Source: Malurus cyaneus samueli | Lineage: Eukaryota; Chordata; Aves; Passeriformes; Maluridae | DNA length: 64,000 nucleotides | Assembly: GCA_009741485.1 (NCBI GenBank) | Contig: VKON01000103.1 | Span: 986,378-1,050,377, forward strand | Direction of reading: 5' to 3' | Shown here: positions 21,700-36,565 of the stretch, piece after piece | Layout: each line of letters opens with the position of its first letter | Numbering within the stretch: the first letter of the stretch is position 1 | Notes under the pieces: model-generated | The model's input: only the letters and a program-made list of their open reading frames with translations | Told to the model about the DNA's origin: nothing | Databases searched by the model: none | Position numbers and translations under genes: made by a program

Positions 21700-24600
21700 G
21701 CAGATGCAGGAGAGAGCAGGGCTCGGTATTTTGCCTTTACACAAGGCACGATGAATGACTTATCTAAATCCACAAAAGGAGATTACAACAGTGGAAAAAA
21801 AAAAAAAACAAAGAAAGTGAACCTAGACCCCTGTAGGTCCTACATCCCTAACTCTAGGGTTTTGATCCTAAAATGCTGCTCTCTCTCTCTGTCCCTCCAC
21901 TGGAGGGGAAAGTCAGAAAGGTCTTCAAGCAGGACGTGAATACTTTCAGGATGACAGATGCACAAGAGGGCACAAATCCCTTCCTAACCCTTTTCTCCCG
22001 GATAGGGCTGTAGCAGATGGATGAAAGCAACTGCATTTATGCACAACTTCCAAAAAGCAGTTTGGAGTCCTCCTGGAACCCATTTGTTAGGGTCTGACTT
22101 GCAAATTTTTGGGTTCCACACTTACCTTTGGAAGTTCCTTAGCAAGAACTTTGCATTATGTGCCAAATCAAGGTGTTTATTAAAGATCTCTGTGAGGATG
22201 CAGGACCTTTCACTTTTTGAAAGGTTGCTTGCCAAGAGCTTTGTTTATGTTTCAGTCTCCACGTTACGTGCTTATAAAGAACATAAACTATATCACAGCC
22301 TCAAACTATTCATTCACTAAAGTTAACAAAGATGGGATTGGTTGGGTGATATTTTAGCTTTTACTGCAAACAGAGAGTGACTGGCAATGTCCCTCCACAT
22401 GGCTGTGACAAGGTGGCAGTGAAGCTTTTGTGATAATATGCAATCCATAAGGATCTGCCTGCTCAGACACCTTTTACAGTGGCTAGGGCTGGCTGCAGAG
22501 ATTTCCACTGCTGACAAGAGAGTTTGGTTATGGAAGGATAAAAGGTCTTCACAGCACAAGTTGCCTTTTCTGATCCTCATGCCCTGCTGGAGGAAGGAGA
22601 GAAAGCAATCCTGGCTTTCCAGTCTGCTCCCTTCGTTCTTTCCCTTCCACCAACCTGCCAAGGCCAAGTCCCATCATCTTTAAGGCAACAATATTCAGTC
22701 TGCTTTTGCTACTGGAGCTTTGAGTAGGCACCGCTATGCAGAAAATTTTGTTTCATGTTCCCAAAGACCCATGTTCATGTGGTTAATTAATAATTACAGT
22801 TCAGCAATGCCATAAACTCTTGAGTCTCATTTGACCGTGATCTTCACCTCATTCATTTACCAGAACAAGCTTTGCTTTATGCAGCTATCTCAGTCAAAAA
22901 TGCCTGTTAATTTGATTAATTCTCCGTATTTGACTTCTCATTGCTTTTGCTGAGATTGATTGAAAAGCAATTACCTGACTGAAGCCTTCCTGACAGGAAC
23001 TGCACAATCCACCTTTGTTTGGAGCCAGAGTGTTGTGTTCTAACTCAACACTCCTCAAAGTGTCTTTTTTTTTTTGTTGTTTGTTAGGAAAGAACAGTCC
23101 TTTTCAGATTTTTTTGGGGGTTTATATGGTAACTAATGCATCAGCATCTATTGACTTAATTTTCAATAGATTTTAATCTCTCACTTTTTAATTCCTCAGT
23201 TGGCCGGGCCTGTTCCTTCTAGTACTTTTTCGTTCAAAAGCATTATAAAGTTTCCTAGAAAGGCATAATACAGTGTCTTGCTAAAAGTGAATGCTTCAAC
23301 TTAGCAACTGATACAGACAAACTACTCATTTCATGGCTGTAGGCAGTGCAGGTTAATTTGTTGTGGAGACAGTTTAGAATATGGGCAATGTCATTAAGCA
23401 TGGGCATCCTCGGGGTTTTCTATTTGTTCTACTAATTAGTGTGTGTTTGCCCAAAGCATCCAGCATGATGGATCAGTCAGAGATGCAGGCAAACTGATGA
23501 GCCCAACCATCCATGGCAAATTTAACAGAGGAAGCCTCGTATCTTACAGACTGCAGCACTTCTTGCCTTTGTGCACTTTCCAGGATGAATAAAGTTGCTG
23601 TCCATGACTATTAGGCATAACAATCATTGCTGGGGTAATATTGCATCTGATGGAGCTGGAATGGTTGGAGGGAACTCTCTCCCCTCCCCCTCACCTCCAC
23701 AAATTGGGCTTTCCTGACAAACAAAAATCATTTCACCAGATCAGCAGTATTTCTCACTTTTTGCTTCCCCAGTAAAAGAGCCCATTTTTTTTTCAAGTGG
23801 CATTCTCTGCACTAACTACTGCAGAATATCTCCGCCCTGATTGGAAGATATGATAGGTGGCATTTAATTTTATTTTCCTTCTACTTCTATGATTTCAAAC
23901 AGTTGTTTGAAGTCTTGGGAGTCATCTACAAAGCAACAATGTGCAATGAAATGCTTAACTACGCAACACCTGACTTTAGGCACCCTAGACCTCAGGGTAA
24001 ACCAGTGCCTCAGGTTAATATCTAAACTGATTACACGAATATTAGACCCCTTAAAAGAGCCAGTTCACAGAGCAGAAGTAAAAATGAACTAACCAAAATG
24101 AAACATCAGGGTGGTAGGAGCCCTAAATCTGTCAGATGCTTGATAGCCCATGTGGTCTGTAGGATTCACCACCTTAAACCCAGAAGCTTCAGAACTTTCT
24201 TTAAATAAATATAGTAATAATAACAACTCCTCTTCCACAAGATGTCTGGCAGGAATGTTACCCACTCTTACACAAGAGCTAATGGTTAAAATATTCCTGT
24301 AGAATGTCAGAGACAACTGGATTTCAGTTTCTTGCTTGGTTTGCAAGTCCTCAGATCCTCATTTCTCAGGGAACTGCTAATTGTGAAAATCCAAATCTTC
24401 TCAAAGCACTCTCAATCTCCCATGGAAACTTTAGACTCCTAGGATTGAACTGATGCTCAAATGAGAGAAAAGAAGTTGAGGGTGTTGTATCAATTAGAAT
24501 GGATTTTCTGGAGACAGATCTAGGGTGCCTTTTCCTTCTCCTCAGACATTAACTGTGTTGGGACCAAAAGCTATCCAGGGATTCAGGTGATCACCTCACA

Positions 24601-27600
24601 TCAAAAGTTTGCAGTAATGCATTCTGAATACCTCTACCAAATTAAGATACTTAAGTTGAGGCACCAAAATATCTTTTCCTCATGAGCTGAATATTCCATT
24701 TTTCACAAGTGCCAGGACAGAGTGCATTGGGTGACTGGAAAACAAAATCTGCAATAAAACCTTTGCAAGCAGGGAATCTGAGGATTGCACTTTCAACAGT
24801 GCCTACCTCATTTTACACCTTTGTGTCTTGCTATAGATTTAGCTATTAATCTAATCTGCACCTCTCTCCTTTCCCACTGCTCCAGCAGTTTTTCTTAAAC
24901 AAGGTAGAAACTCCCTTTATTGAATTTGATAGAATAATAATCCTGTTTCTATTAAAATTCCCCTCTATCTACAGCAAGAATGAGGCTTTTCTAACACAGT
25001 TCATGCTGTCTGAAGCCTGTTTAGAAAGGGATCTGGAGATATCTGCTGTCCTATTAGACAAAGTAAAGAGCTTGGGAGACACTTAAAATGATTTCTTACT
25101 TCTCTGCAGCACAGTTCTCAACTTCTTTTCTCTTAAGAATCCAACAGTGACAAGTAATGACAGTAAATGTTTGCAGAGGTCTGTTTGCCATTTACACTGC
25201 TGTCAGTCAATACAATGGGTCTCCAAAATTAAACTTCCCAGCAGCTCGTTACATTTGCCTGTCCAGTCATGCATGCCTTCGGCGTATTTTCACACTGACA
25301 ATGCAGGGTTTTCATTTCCAGGACATTTTAAGAGATATTTCATCCCTGACACGGTGAGAATAGCATCATACATATTACCAGAGGAGCACTGCAATGCTGA
25401 GAGAAACAGAGAGAGCAGCTCTGTTCAGATTCCTCTTGGACTTAAGTGGGGCAAAACAAAGATTTTGAAACAGCACAGAGCCTGCAAAAAATGTAGAAAA
25501 ATCTGGATAACACAGGCAGAATGTGATTTAAACTAAGGCTGCTCTTGAATGGATTTTTGAAGATCAAGAATTGACAAGCTCATCTTCCACACAGAGTCTA
25601 TTTTGGGGAGAAGGTTTGCTAAGGAAAGACACAGGCTGCTTGGAATTTGTCTCAGGATTCCTTCCAATATCTGAAAATATGATCTTTAAAAATCTCTCCC
25701 TTTATCCCTCACAACTATTCAAGATCTATCTTGGGAATCCCTGAAAACCTCCAAGAGCAGAATAAACCACCAATTTCTCCAAACCCAGTGTGAGCTTCAT
25801 TTCCCCCTAAGAAAATTCACTGCAAACCTGGAGCACCAACCATTTCTGGGTCACCTCTCCTCCAATTCTGGCTTTCTCTCTCAGCAGCCTCTGCCTTTAG
25901 GAAGTTCCCAATTTCCATGGACAGGACAAGTTTCCTGTGCTCCCTTTGCTCTGATTCCATCCACACTTTGTCCAGGTCACCTTGGATATCTCCTTTTATC
26001 ACAGAGTACAAGTTCAGCCCTAAAGAAACCAAAACCAAAATAAAAATCATAGAGCCTCCCCCAAAAATTTCATCTCTGCTCCTTCCAAACTAAAGCACAC
26101 AACAGTAACTGTGCAAGAGTTTAATATTCAACATCTTGGTGATTTCTTCAACCACCTCTCACTGATTTTATGTGATTTCAGGTTCTTCTGCATCTGCCTT
26201 AACCTCAGTGCCTCTAACTTGACCATATCTGGCTAAAATACTAATAATCAATAAACTGAATTCAGCTTTTTAGCTTATTTGCTGTTTAGAGTCAGCTATT
26301 CAGTGTTTTCCCATCGACACTTTTTCATCCTTACTTAACACCAATAGATTGGCTGTGGCTTTCACCTGTTCACCCTATATTTTTATTTCGCTAAGGCATG
26401 GGATGGGTGCTAAAGTTTCTGGTTTTTTCAGTAGCTGAACTCTCAGAATTGTAATGTAAATGAGCTTTTAAATACAGAAGAAAACCTTTTCTTGCCAATT
26501 CTCAGGCTGGATGATTTTTTTAGGAAGAACATAAAAAAACCTTATACTGTCTAAGAAAATGAATGGTTTATATCTAGAGAAATCATTTATAAAAAGACTT
26601 TCCCCAAGTCTTACACATGTCCATTATCTATTCAATCCATCCATCCTCTTTTTCAAAAAGCATTTTTATAGCAATATAGTAAGCAAATAAATTTTCAATC
26701 AACTCTGGTAAGAATAGATCTTAATTAGATTGCAACTAAGGAAAAAAATGTGCAGAAACACATCCCACGAACACAACAGGCCCAAAAGCAAGAATGACAT
26801 CATCTTCAGAGACCAAAAAAAACTGACAAAAACTAAACCAAACAGAAAAAAAACCACCTCAGAAACAAAAAAATCATAGCCAAGCAGATAAGTGAAGAAT
26901 GTAAAATTCTTTGGGATTTCTGGCACTGACCATGAAATCAAGACAGATGAAAACAAGAATAAATCATAAATAGAAGGTCATGCCATCAGTGAACTCCCTG
27001 ACACGTTTGGGAGCTGGGACTGTACCTCAAGCACGCTGATTTTTGCAGAATAGAATTGTCTCCCAAAGCTCTTTCCATCAACCTCCTGCTACGTGTTGTG
27101 AATTTATTTTGCCCATGTTCTCCTGCTGTATCCAATAGCCATCCCTTTGAAAGGAAATATTTACTGTACCATGCTAGGCCATTGCATCTCCTTTCATCAT
27201 GGGATGGCAGGTTTATTTGAACCTCATGAGCCAAGTGCAGCACTCCTGGAGTTTATGGATTGTTGACACCTCTCTTACAAAACCCTGTGAATCTAAATCA
27301 GCTCCTTCCTCCAGCCCAGTGCAAAGTAAATTTGGAAGCACAATGAACTCAAAAAGGGGGAGGTGTTCATTTGACACAACACTCTACCAAGGAAAGAGCA
27401 TGAGAATGCAGGAGTGAGATTTGATTTCAGAATTCATTCTGCCCCTGAGCTCCCCACGTTTCTCTCAGCCCAGTTCCTCATCAGAACATCTGCAGGTAGA
27501 ACACAACCCAAGAACAGACAATACCTGTCTATTACTACTGCTCTACAACCATTAGGATGTGGTTTCATAGCAGTTTTGGCACAATGAAAGGTTTTTAGAA

Positions 27601-30600
27601 AAGTTTTCTTTCCACTTATTTGTGCAATTCAAATGATGCCAAGTTTGTCTGGATATTCCTGTGGATCACCATCTTCACTTTTTAAAAGATTTTGGTTGTT
27701 CAGCTATTGCAGGAGTACATATTTTTGAGCTACAGAAGTTACCAAGAGATCTTATTCTACTCACTGCTCCCAAAGCTAAGGAAAATAATTTACTTCAGAA
27801 AAGGTGAAAAATCAAAGGGCAAAAACTGACTCAGTAAAGATGGTGGAGGAAAAGAACAGCGTCCAAATCATCACTCTTTGCATTTTATCAGTTTTCGTCT
27901 AATTTTTATGTAACCAAGTGCAATAAGCAGATTGAAAATAGCAAAAATGAGGGGAAACAAAAAAAAAGTTGGTAACCAGTGTTAAAGAAACATCAGTCAG
28001 TCCTGACCTAATTAAGGAATTTTCAAGAGTACTCCCTCATAATAAAATTACAATCCTTCCCCTGAAATGCTGCCAGGGAAACCTTTCCTCTGGGATATAA
28101 TCATCCACAGTAGCAGAGAATTAGACTGACTGGTGCCCCAAGTGCTTTTCTACTTTTTTTTTGTGCTTCTTTGTTTTACTTCTTGTTTAGATGTTTGGAT
28201 TTCTTTAGGTCTTCGCCATTGTCCCTCCCACAGAACATATGTTCTGCCAAATGTGGGGGAAGCTGCATTTTGGGTTGTAATGGCAGGCAAATGCTGTGTT
28301 ATATAAGTTAGTTATATCTTTTTGCAAAGAGAACTTGACTGTTTGGTGTGTACTGAAAGCAGAAAACAGCACTGAATGTTGTAGAAACAGCGAGGCAACA
28401 GAATTTTGGAAAGGATTAGATATGTTCATTCCAAAAGTTATGTGCAAGAAACTAATTGATTTATGTTTACTAAACTACAGAATAAAAGTGTTGTTTTTAG
28501 GGATGCTAAAAATGCCATTTCCTCAGTGTTTTCAGCCTCCTTGGTGCCCTGAGGTAACCTGGAAAAACTCGGGCTCAGAGCTGTCCATCACTTCAGCCAA
28601 AGGCTGCAGAGTTTGGAAAGAATTAACCAAAGTTTAGAGTCATGATAACCATGGTACCAGCAAGAGAAAGATGTCAAGATGTTTTTAATGGCCTGAGCAG
28701 TTTATCAGCAGAGTCTCATTAACCAGAGAAAGCTGAACTAGACCCAGACATCTCCAGTCCAAGAGGAAATATTGTCATCAAATTAAGAAGGGTCTAATCT
28801 GCCCTCTATCATCAGACTTTTAAATAAAAATATTGAAGTGCACTCTTTGGAAGGTGCACATGAGGTGACAGCTCAGTAGAAATGCAATGCATCTGTGAGT
28901 CAATCTCTAATTTCACAATTGCACGTTTTCAGATGGCTCCTTCTCATTTTTTTTTTTTAAATAGAAGACCAGTGTGTACTACAGGAGGTATAACTTTTCA
29001 TCCTTCTGTTGTAATGTACAGCTTTGTGCATTATTTATGGGTTCTGTCACCTCAGGCTCCTATACAAAAATGGTGCTAAATCCACAGTGGAACTTTGGTG
29101 CCAAAATTACCCAGAGCCTCAAAACCCTCAGTCAATGCCACCCACCCACCAGATGCTTAAAAATGTCTGGTTATGAGAAACAACACAGAATGACAAACAA
29201 CCTTAATATCACAACAGACTCTTGAAACACTCCAATTCCAGAAGGAATTAATGCAGGGAAGCTCCTAATCCAAAAGGCTGGCACTTGTCTCACTTGGAAT
29301 ATGTGTGCCACATGCTTTGCACAGCTATTAGATACCAGAATATCTCAGTTACATCAGAATAAATTTCTGTTTCATGTTGGGAAGTGCATATGGCAGCAGC
29401 CTCCTATGGCTGGTGCATAGACAGGAACAGAAAATAATTAAAGCAGACCAGTCTGGGGAGGGGGAATTAAAAGCAGCATCACTTGACTGGCACATGGGTT
29501 GTGTTTGGGGGGGTGTTGATATTTTTTTAAAACAAAAAACTGAAGGCATAATTTCAAATCAATGAGCTGTTATAACAGTAATAATTCTGCGTTTTGCTCT
29601 TCTATTGTTGATTTTAATTGCGTTTCTTCTCAATGTCAGAATTTGTAGGTTTGTGATGTTACAAGAGCAACATAATTTGTGTTTTCCTGCTCATCAAAAA
29701 TACTTTGACAACAATAAGTCACTTCAACCATGAGTATGAACTACATGCACAAACATTTAAGTCAAAGGCAAAACGCACTCAATTGACAGATTGTCACCAT
29801 GGTGTTTTTATTTTGGTCTGATTCTGTTTATCAGGAAAGGGAGAACAAGGACTCCCTTCAGGCTGATTTGCCAATCACAGAACTGTGCTCAATGAAGTGG
29901 TGTTTGCAGCACCATTTCAGGTGTCTGTGCACAGAGGGAGATGTGGAGAAGAGCATTATTTGGCTCATTCAGACCCTAAAATGTATAAAGTAGATCCCCA
30001 ACATTATGGTGGTATGCCAAGAGAGAGAAATGAGATATAAAGAGCAATTCTCCAGCCCATGGGACCCTGAACCCTGTAAAATTACCACACTTTTGTGTGA
30101 ATTTGCTTTTAAACAATCCTGGGTTTTGTTCAGGACCACACCACCTACAGCAGTAATTCCTCACTCAGCATTTGTGTTTACATCCATACATAGGCAATGA
30201 AGGAACAATCAGGAAAATTCCAGTTATTCAATTTTCAAAATGCAGATAAATCTTCAGACAAGTTCACTCCACCTTCAAAACCCACTCTTACTCCTACTGG
30301 AGCTGATGAAAGTTCTACCAGAAACAATAACGAGTTTTTTTTCTTTTAAACCCTCATGGCATGTTCTCACTCCAAGTTTTTCTTAATGCAAAAGACACTC
30401 TGGTAATTGTGCAGAGCTCATTCCAGATTTTTATGAGCTTTGCTTCACAAGGAAAGCAATGGCAATGTGTGTTCTGCATCAGCTCTTCAAATCTAGAATT
30501 TCACAGCAATTTTTAGCAATGACATGAGCGTTTAAAAGAAATTACTCTTGAAAATCAGAAGCACGAGGGTGTAAAAATATCTGACTGGTATAAGCTAATG

Positions 30601-33600
30601 TTATAATAAACGACCTGGGTTCAAGTAAAACCCAGACCAATAAATTAATACATGCTGTAATATTGAGTGGGCTGCATTGATTTCCAGTTCTTTCTCACAG
30701 TACATCCTCTCCTTGCTTTATGCACAGGTACATGAAATAGAAACTGAGATCTGGGACTCCAAATATCAACCAAGCATCACAAAATAAAAGCACTTTTGAA
30801 GGGAAAAACTGAAAGACTTATTGAAGTCTCTTGTGCATTTGAAATAAAGTTAACAAAATGTTATATATTTCACCTGTGCTGTACACATCAACTGAATCAT
30901 TCTCTCTATAAAATACTGTTTTGTCTGTTTGTCCCACTCAGTTGCATTGTCTTGATAAATCATTGATCAGCAGTTGTTGCTGTCATGCAACATTTTTTAT
31001 GTTTAGGTATAAATATTTAAACATAAAACAATATTTATGCATAAATGCAAGCTACCTTCATTCCAAGAGTTGCCAATAGCCAAAGTATTGATATGGTGGA
31101 TTCGGATTCTTTGATCCTAAGAAAAGTTCACAGAGCCAAGGAGCACTTGGCTCCAGCTGCAGAAATGGGATCCTGCACAGGGAAAATTTCAGATTCTGTA
31201 GGTTTTTTTTTCAGATAAATCTATTGCCAGTCTGAACCATAGAGCTTGACCAACTGCCAGGAAAGGAATAAAGGTAAAACCATATGCATTTTAATTTTAT
31301 GTTAAACTATATATGTAGCTCATGCACCTCTACAATTTTTTACTCACTGAAGTGTTAAAAGCCTTCAGTTCCCAGTGACCTTCACTGTGGTACTGTCACA
31401 GTCTCTGGTAGTGATTAATGTTGTTATATGAATAATTTCTTACTTCTAGTTATTGGGGATTTATGTTCCTCAGAGCATCAATCAGAAAATGGCAGAACAA
31501 GGGGTTTAGTTCAATTTTAAAAAAAAAAGTTGTCAACTCTTCCTAAGTCTACTGTATTTCTGTGTAAAGCAGATAGGTGCCAGGTAGTTAAATAAATTCT
31601 CATCAATCCAGGTCAGTCCCAGACTGACTGCTAAAATGTTATGTCAACTTTTTGATAAAATTCTTAGGGAAGTTATTTTGGGAGAGTTGTTACTCCAAGA
31701 ATTCAATATTTAGCATCATCAACCATATTGCTTACATTTTGCTTGTCAAGTAATCCTGAAATAACAAGGAACAAATGCTCTTTTAATTACATTGAACTTC
31801 TGATTATTCTCCTTTTGATCAGGGAACAAGGAAGCACCCAAACTCCTACAGTGGTTTTATGATTCAGCATTTAGCACAAATTGCCTGCTGGCTTAGAATT
31901 TAACTTCTCTGACTTTCCCAGTTTCTAGAAAGAGTATTTATTCAGAAGATTAGGTAATTTTTCCTTAATTGTTATATCAAAACTGTAAAACACAAGAGCT
32001 AAGCAGCAGCTGATTTCCATACCAAAAGCTGGAGGCTGGTCTGTTGAAAAGTGTGTTAAAAAAACCAAAAAGCTTTCAACAAAGACTAAGCTGCAGCCTG
32101 AGAAACGCCTGAATCTATTTAGCACTTTCAGAGGAAAGCATAAGGAGCAAAGAAACCAAGGAAAATGTTTGGATTTCAACTTCCAGTATTTGGGTTTGTG
32201 AATAACTTCTTCTAGAGACCAAGTACAGCTCTGGAGCACAAATGCTCCTTAAGCATTCAAATGCTGGGCTTTGTTTAGAGTCCCAAGATGAAAAGCCAAG
32301 CTCAGATTTAAATGTGCAAATATTGAACACAATCAAAGAATTTCTATTTACTTGAAAAATTCAATTCCCTGAAGAAATATTACAGCTTTAGGAATATATG
32401 CTAATTCTAATTGCATTTATGAGCCAACTGAACAAAACCAAACTCCCCAAAATGAGTTCTAATGAAAAAAGTGCTCAGACTGACTGGAAGTTTCAGCAAC
32501 TAGACCTCAATAAATATGCAGGCCTAACACAAAGCAAGCTTAGTTCTGTGTCTTGTCCCAGGGTGGGAAGGTGATGTCCATCATTAGGATTCTCCAGTGA
32601 TAATTAAAGTTTCTCCAGGGAATACTGTAAATCCAGAAATTCTGATTTAGATATTTAGGACAGGAATAAATTTCATACTTCTGTAAGATTGACCTAGAAC
32701 AGATTTTTATCATTCTTATTCTGAAAATCAACCTGATGCTTATTATCTGTCTGGATCTGGAAATCTGAAAAAAAATGTTTTTACCAACATTGATGTCAAA
32801 TCCTAAATTTTAATGACAGGGCTTTGTTCTGTGGTAAATACCTTTGCAAAGAGTACAACTGCAAAACTCTTAAGAAAAGCTTTCTGAAAGTTTCTTTTTT
32901 TACCGAGATTAAACTTGTGTTTTTCCACAACCTATTCTCACAGATTAGACAACTCAGCTTTATTGACCAATGCCAAAAGCCTTGAAATACAGAACATTCA
33001 GCCAAATTTCCTCTCCTTATTGCTGCAGGTCTCCATTAAAGTAATTTCCCTCCAGTTCCCCAGAGTTATTTCCAACATATTAATTAGGTGCCTAAAGATC
33101 TTTGAGGATGTGAAACGTCACATTTCTGTCATCCTTACATTTATTTGTGCAAAAACACGACAGCAGTTTCCTCTCCCTCAACAGCACACAACACAAACCA
33201 GCAGCTCTGCAAGTCCTCACCATCAAGGACAGCTTTTAAATCTGCATCAAACCAAGAGAAAAAAAAGAAATATAATGAAATATTAATCAGCCAATAGTGT
33301 GATGTCTGGGGATGAGTTCCAGGTCTGCATGGATGAATGGCAGTGCTGTTTTTTGGTCAGCAGGTGCCCTTCCAGAGCAGCACAATTCCTGTTCACAAAC
33401 TCCACTTGCTCATAAAAGAATGAAGAAAACACCCACTCGGATCCTGCTTATCTCCCTTTGGAATTGTAAGATTTAAATAACTAATGGATGCCGTGGTGTT
33501 TCAAACCTCAAGCCACTTTGCATATAGAAAAGAAATTAAATCACTAGTTGTGAAGAGAAAATGGTTTGTAACCCTCCAAACCTTCTACTGCCAGCTCTTG

Positions 33601-36172
33601 ACAATCAAGAGTTCACAATATTCATTATATCACCTGGCCAGACCACAAATTGTCCTCTCAGGATTTTTGGTGAGGGGATATGGGACCAGAAATTGCCCTG
33701 AGCTCCACAAGTTTCTGAACATGGTTCCCATCCCTTCCTTGCACCCTAAGCAAGGATAAATATAGAAAATATCAATTAACCAGTTGCACAAGGGATCTCA
33801 CAGAGATCAATACGTGTTTATAATTTTTTACTTGAATAACCAGAGCAAATTAAAAAAAAAAAAACCAAACAAAAACCTCAAACCTCGGACACATTCCCAT
33901 AAATCTGGATACTTTGTCAAAACAGAGCTTCACCTTCTGATAGAGTCAACCTACTATGGGTAAAAAAAGAGCACAAAAACTCCGCAGCACTTACAATCCA
34001 GTCTGAGTTTACAGATATGGGATTTATCAGGCAACACTTGCAACAGTAAATATACTTGACATTTACTTGCTGAAGTAAAGCAAATATAGGACCCAATAGT
34101 GTCATTTTTATGGAGTAGAACTACTTTTTAGAGTATATGCCGAAAGTGAAATTCATTTAGTTAAACTGAAAAGAACCATCTAAAACTGACAAGGGATATG
34201 AAAATAGGTTGACACAAACATTTCAAAGATTCCTTTGCTAGATATCCCTGAGGAGGAGAAACTGTTAGACTATCAAAGAGCATTATGCTTCTACCTTCTT
34301 TTTGTGTAGGATATTCCATTTTGCTGCAAAGACTTCACTGTCCATTAGAATAATTTTGAGATTTGTGTGTTTCTCCTGCAATATTATAAACTCTGTGCAT
34401 GCTCATGAAGTCCCATTATTTGTTTATCAAGAATGTGTCAACCCAGGAACAAACCTGGAGCTCAAATTTAGACAATGCATATGATCAAGGGAAAAAAAAA
34501 CAACCCTGAAGTCTCTATCACCTGGTGTGAACTCATTAGCATGGATTTACATAATTTTGTTTGGGAAGCCCCTGAGATGACAATGATTCTGAACCTGGTG
34601 TTGTTAGGAGAGGCTGGGAAGGAGGGGTGGAGGTGTAAAGGAATTGATGTGGCAAAAACCCTGATTTTCACCAGAGTGAACTTCTAAAAAGAAATTTAAA
34701 GAATGGATGGATGAGATCTCCTGGGAAACTCTGCTCAGAGACAGCAGAGATGACCAGAACTGGCCACATTTTAGAACCACTTTTCTTGGGAGCACAAGAG
34801 CTCTCCATCCTGGAAGGATGACAGTCCAGAAACTCCTGTTTTTACCAAGGAAGAGAGAAATACCTGGGGAAATAAAGACCTCACCTCGTGAAAATTAGGA
34901 GATTCTTCTTGGAGCAATTTAAGGCATATGCGAGACAAGGGGGTGTATAATCCAAAGAGAACTGCAGAGTTACAAAGAAAAGCCTTCTTGGCTTTTGGGA
35001 TGTACTTGCAGCAGTAATTAAAGGGTTTGTTATGTCCTTCCAAACCATCCCTGCACGTTTCTGCTCTGGGGAGGCTGCAGCAGAGCAGCTCTGTGCCTTC
35101 AGGCCATTTCATTCAAGTATTCCATGCTAGCTGTTTATATTCCTTGCCATTGTCCATGGATAAATTGACAGCAACCTTTTTTTCCCCTCAATAAAAAGAG
35201 AAACACCATTATTGGGTGCTGATGCTTTGGTATTTGTTTTCCTTACCTTGAGGCAGTGAGGAACAGGGATAGAAAGGAAAAGGAAGGGCTGGACTAGAGG
35301 ATGTTTAGACTGCAAGAGTAGCTGGATTTTCCTACTTAAAGGATCACTAAGTGTAACTCACACAATGCATGGATAGAATTTGGAAGTTTTCATAGGAAAA
35401 TATAGAAATAAATACTCTTAAAAATTGTTTCTTCATGCAGTGTGTGCCCACCTGCCTAGCTGACTTCAAACAATCATTGAGGATCTTTTCCCCACGATAA
35501 CTGCTTCATTTTGCTCAATTTCCACCTCTAGAAGCTCAAAGAAATCAGAACTACTTTATTATGTATGAACTTGTAGAAGGAAAAACCAGTTCCTTGTAAA
35601 CATTCACAAGCAAGCAGTGAGCTATCAGATTTCAATTATATTCAGTATAATGTCATACACTGCAGGAAAATAATTCATCTTGTGTTCAGAAGGATGACAA
35701 TGAACTTGAAATATTTTGTTGAGGAAACCAAATTTGTCCTTTCCTGATTGTTGTTGGAAAGATTGTCATTTCTCCAGACTCTTTCTGCTGAGAATATTTG
35801 GACTAAACAGATCATGATCTTATTATGGGATTTCAGATCTATTTTAATATAAGCACCTGTTTCCACCCATCTCCACCTCCTTCCCAGGGTATAAAAGTGG
35901 TTGTAGAAAAAAAACCTTTCCCACAGAGCAGCCATCCTTTTGCTAATCTGTTAATTACAGCAAACTTCCTCTCCAACACCTGAGTCTCTCACCAGTTATT
36001 GATAGAACTCAAAACAGCCCTGGTCCAACTCTAATTTAGCATCTCAGAACTGCACACCTCCTCCTCCTTCTCCAGGCAGTGCCTTAGGACCTTCACTGCA
36101 GACTGTGGAAAGGAGTTTTTTTTCAGTTTCTTTCTGAGAAGTTTATTTCTGGGGCTCTTCCTGAGCTCCTGG
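21700..36172. other. Intergenic sequence upstream of SPON1, no gene recognised
   Basis: About 14.5 kb of AT-rich, mostly unique sequence. No reading frame on either strand resembles a known protein, and I see no retroelement with clear ends. By known vertebrate gene order the next gene upstream of SPON1 would be FAR1, but no FAR1 sequence was recognised. One small membrane-anchor-like frame (25817-26050, minus) and one hairpin (30995-31028) are described separately. Confidence 0.6.
30995..31028. other. AT-rich hairpin with 11-bp perfect arms
   Basis: TTTTATGTTTA (30995-31005) and TAAACATAAAA (31018-31028) are exact reverse complements separated by 12 bases. The stem is weak in GC (1 of 11), so it is noted as a structural feature only. 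There is no adjacent gene for it to terminate. Confidence 0.7.
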
Positions 36173-36565
36173 TGATGCCTTAGGATTTTTCGTTTCTGTA
36201 TTTTCATGTGTCTGTATTCTTGTACTTCTCTAGTACAGCACTAAAAACTCCCATTCTCTCATCTTTAGACAAAACAATTCCTCTCTGAGCTGAATCCAAG
36301 GACACCTCAGAGCCCCAAAATATGGAAACAACAGCGAGTTTGGGGTGGGTGACATCATCACCTGTAAAGATCATTGGAGAATTAACACCCAATTTGTTAA
36401 TAAGGTGAAGATCTCAGTGTCCATTTTTGGGTGTAGCCTCAGGAGGAGGCTTTGTCTGCCCTAATGTACCAATAGGCCTGTTAGGCCTGGATTAAAGTTG
36501 TGTATTCTCATTCTCTTGAGTTTGTCTGGGCTCTCTTTCAGATCAGCCTGACTGATAAAGCATCA
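36173..36565 (+). mobile_element. Solo LTR of an endogenous retrovirus, copy 1
   Basis: The 393-bp element starts TGATGCCTTA and ends TAAAGCATCA, imperfect terminal inverted repeats of the TG...CA type. Near its 3' end is an ATTAAA polyadenylation hexamer (36491-36496) followed by a T-rich U5-like tail, giving plus orientation. Flanks are CCTGG on the left and CCAGG on the right, a possible 5-bp target duplication with one mismatch. It matches 47919-48303 over its whole length at roughly 90 percent by eye. No primer-binding site, gag, pol or env sequence follows, so it is best read as a solo LTR left by recombination between two LTRs. An alternative is a short TIR transposon, but the TG/CA ends and hexamer favour an LTR. 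Confidence 0.75.

Larger units (their letters stand above)
20870..21700. promoter_or_regulatory. CpG island / putative SPON1 promoter region
   Basis: GC and CpG content rise sharply compared with the AT-rich surroundings: many CG dinucleotides, runs such as CCCGGGTACCGCGGGG, and repeated CTCGG/GCGG motifs. The island covers the first recognised SPON1 coding exon and about 700 bp upstream of it on the minus strand. I see no convincing TATA box at a defined start site, which fits a CpG-island promoter. The transcription start cannot be placed from sequence alone. Confidence 0.8.

Noticed and set aside
25147..25536. 129-codon plus-strand frame
   Set aside because: No family resemblance, irregular composition and no flanking exon or promoter signals; treated as chance.
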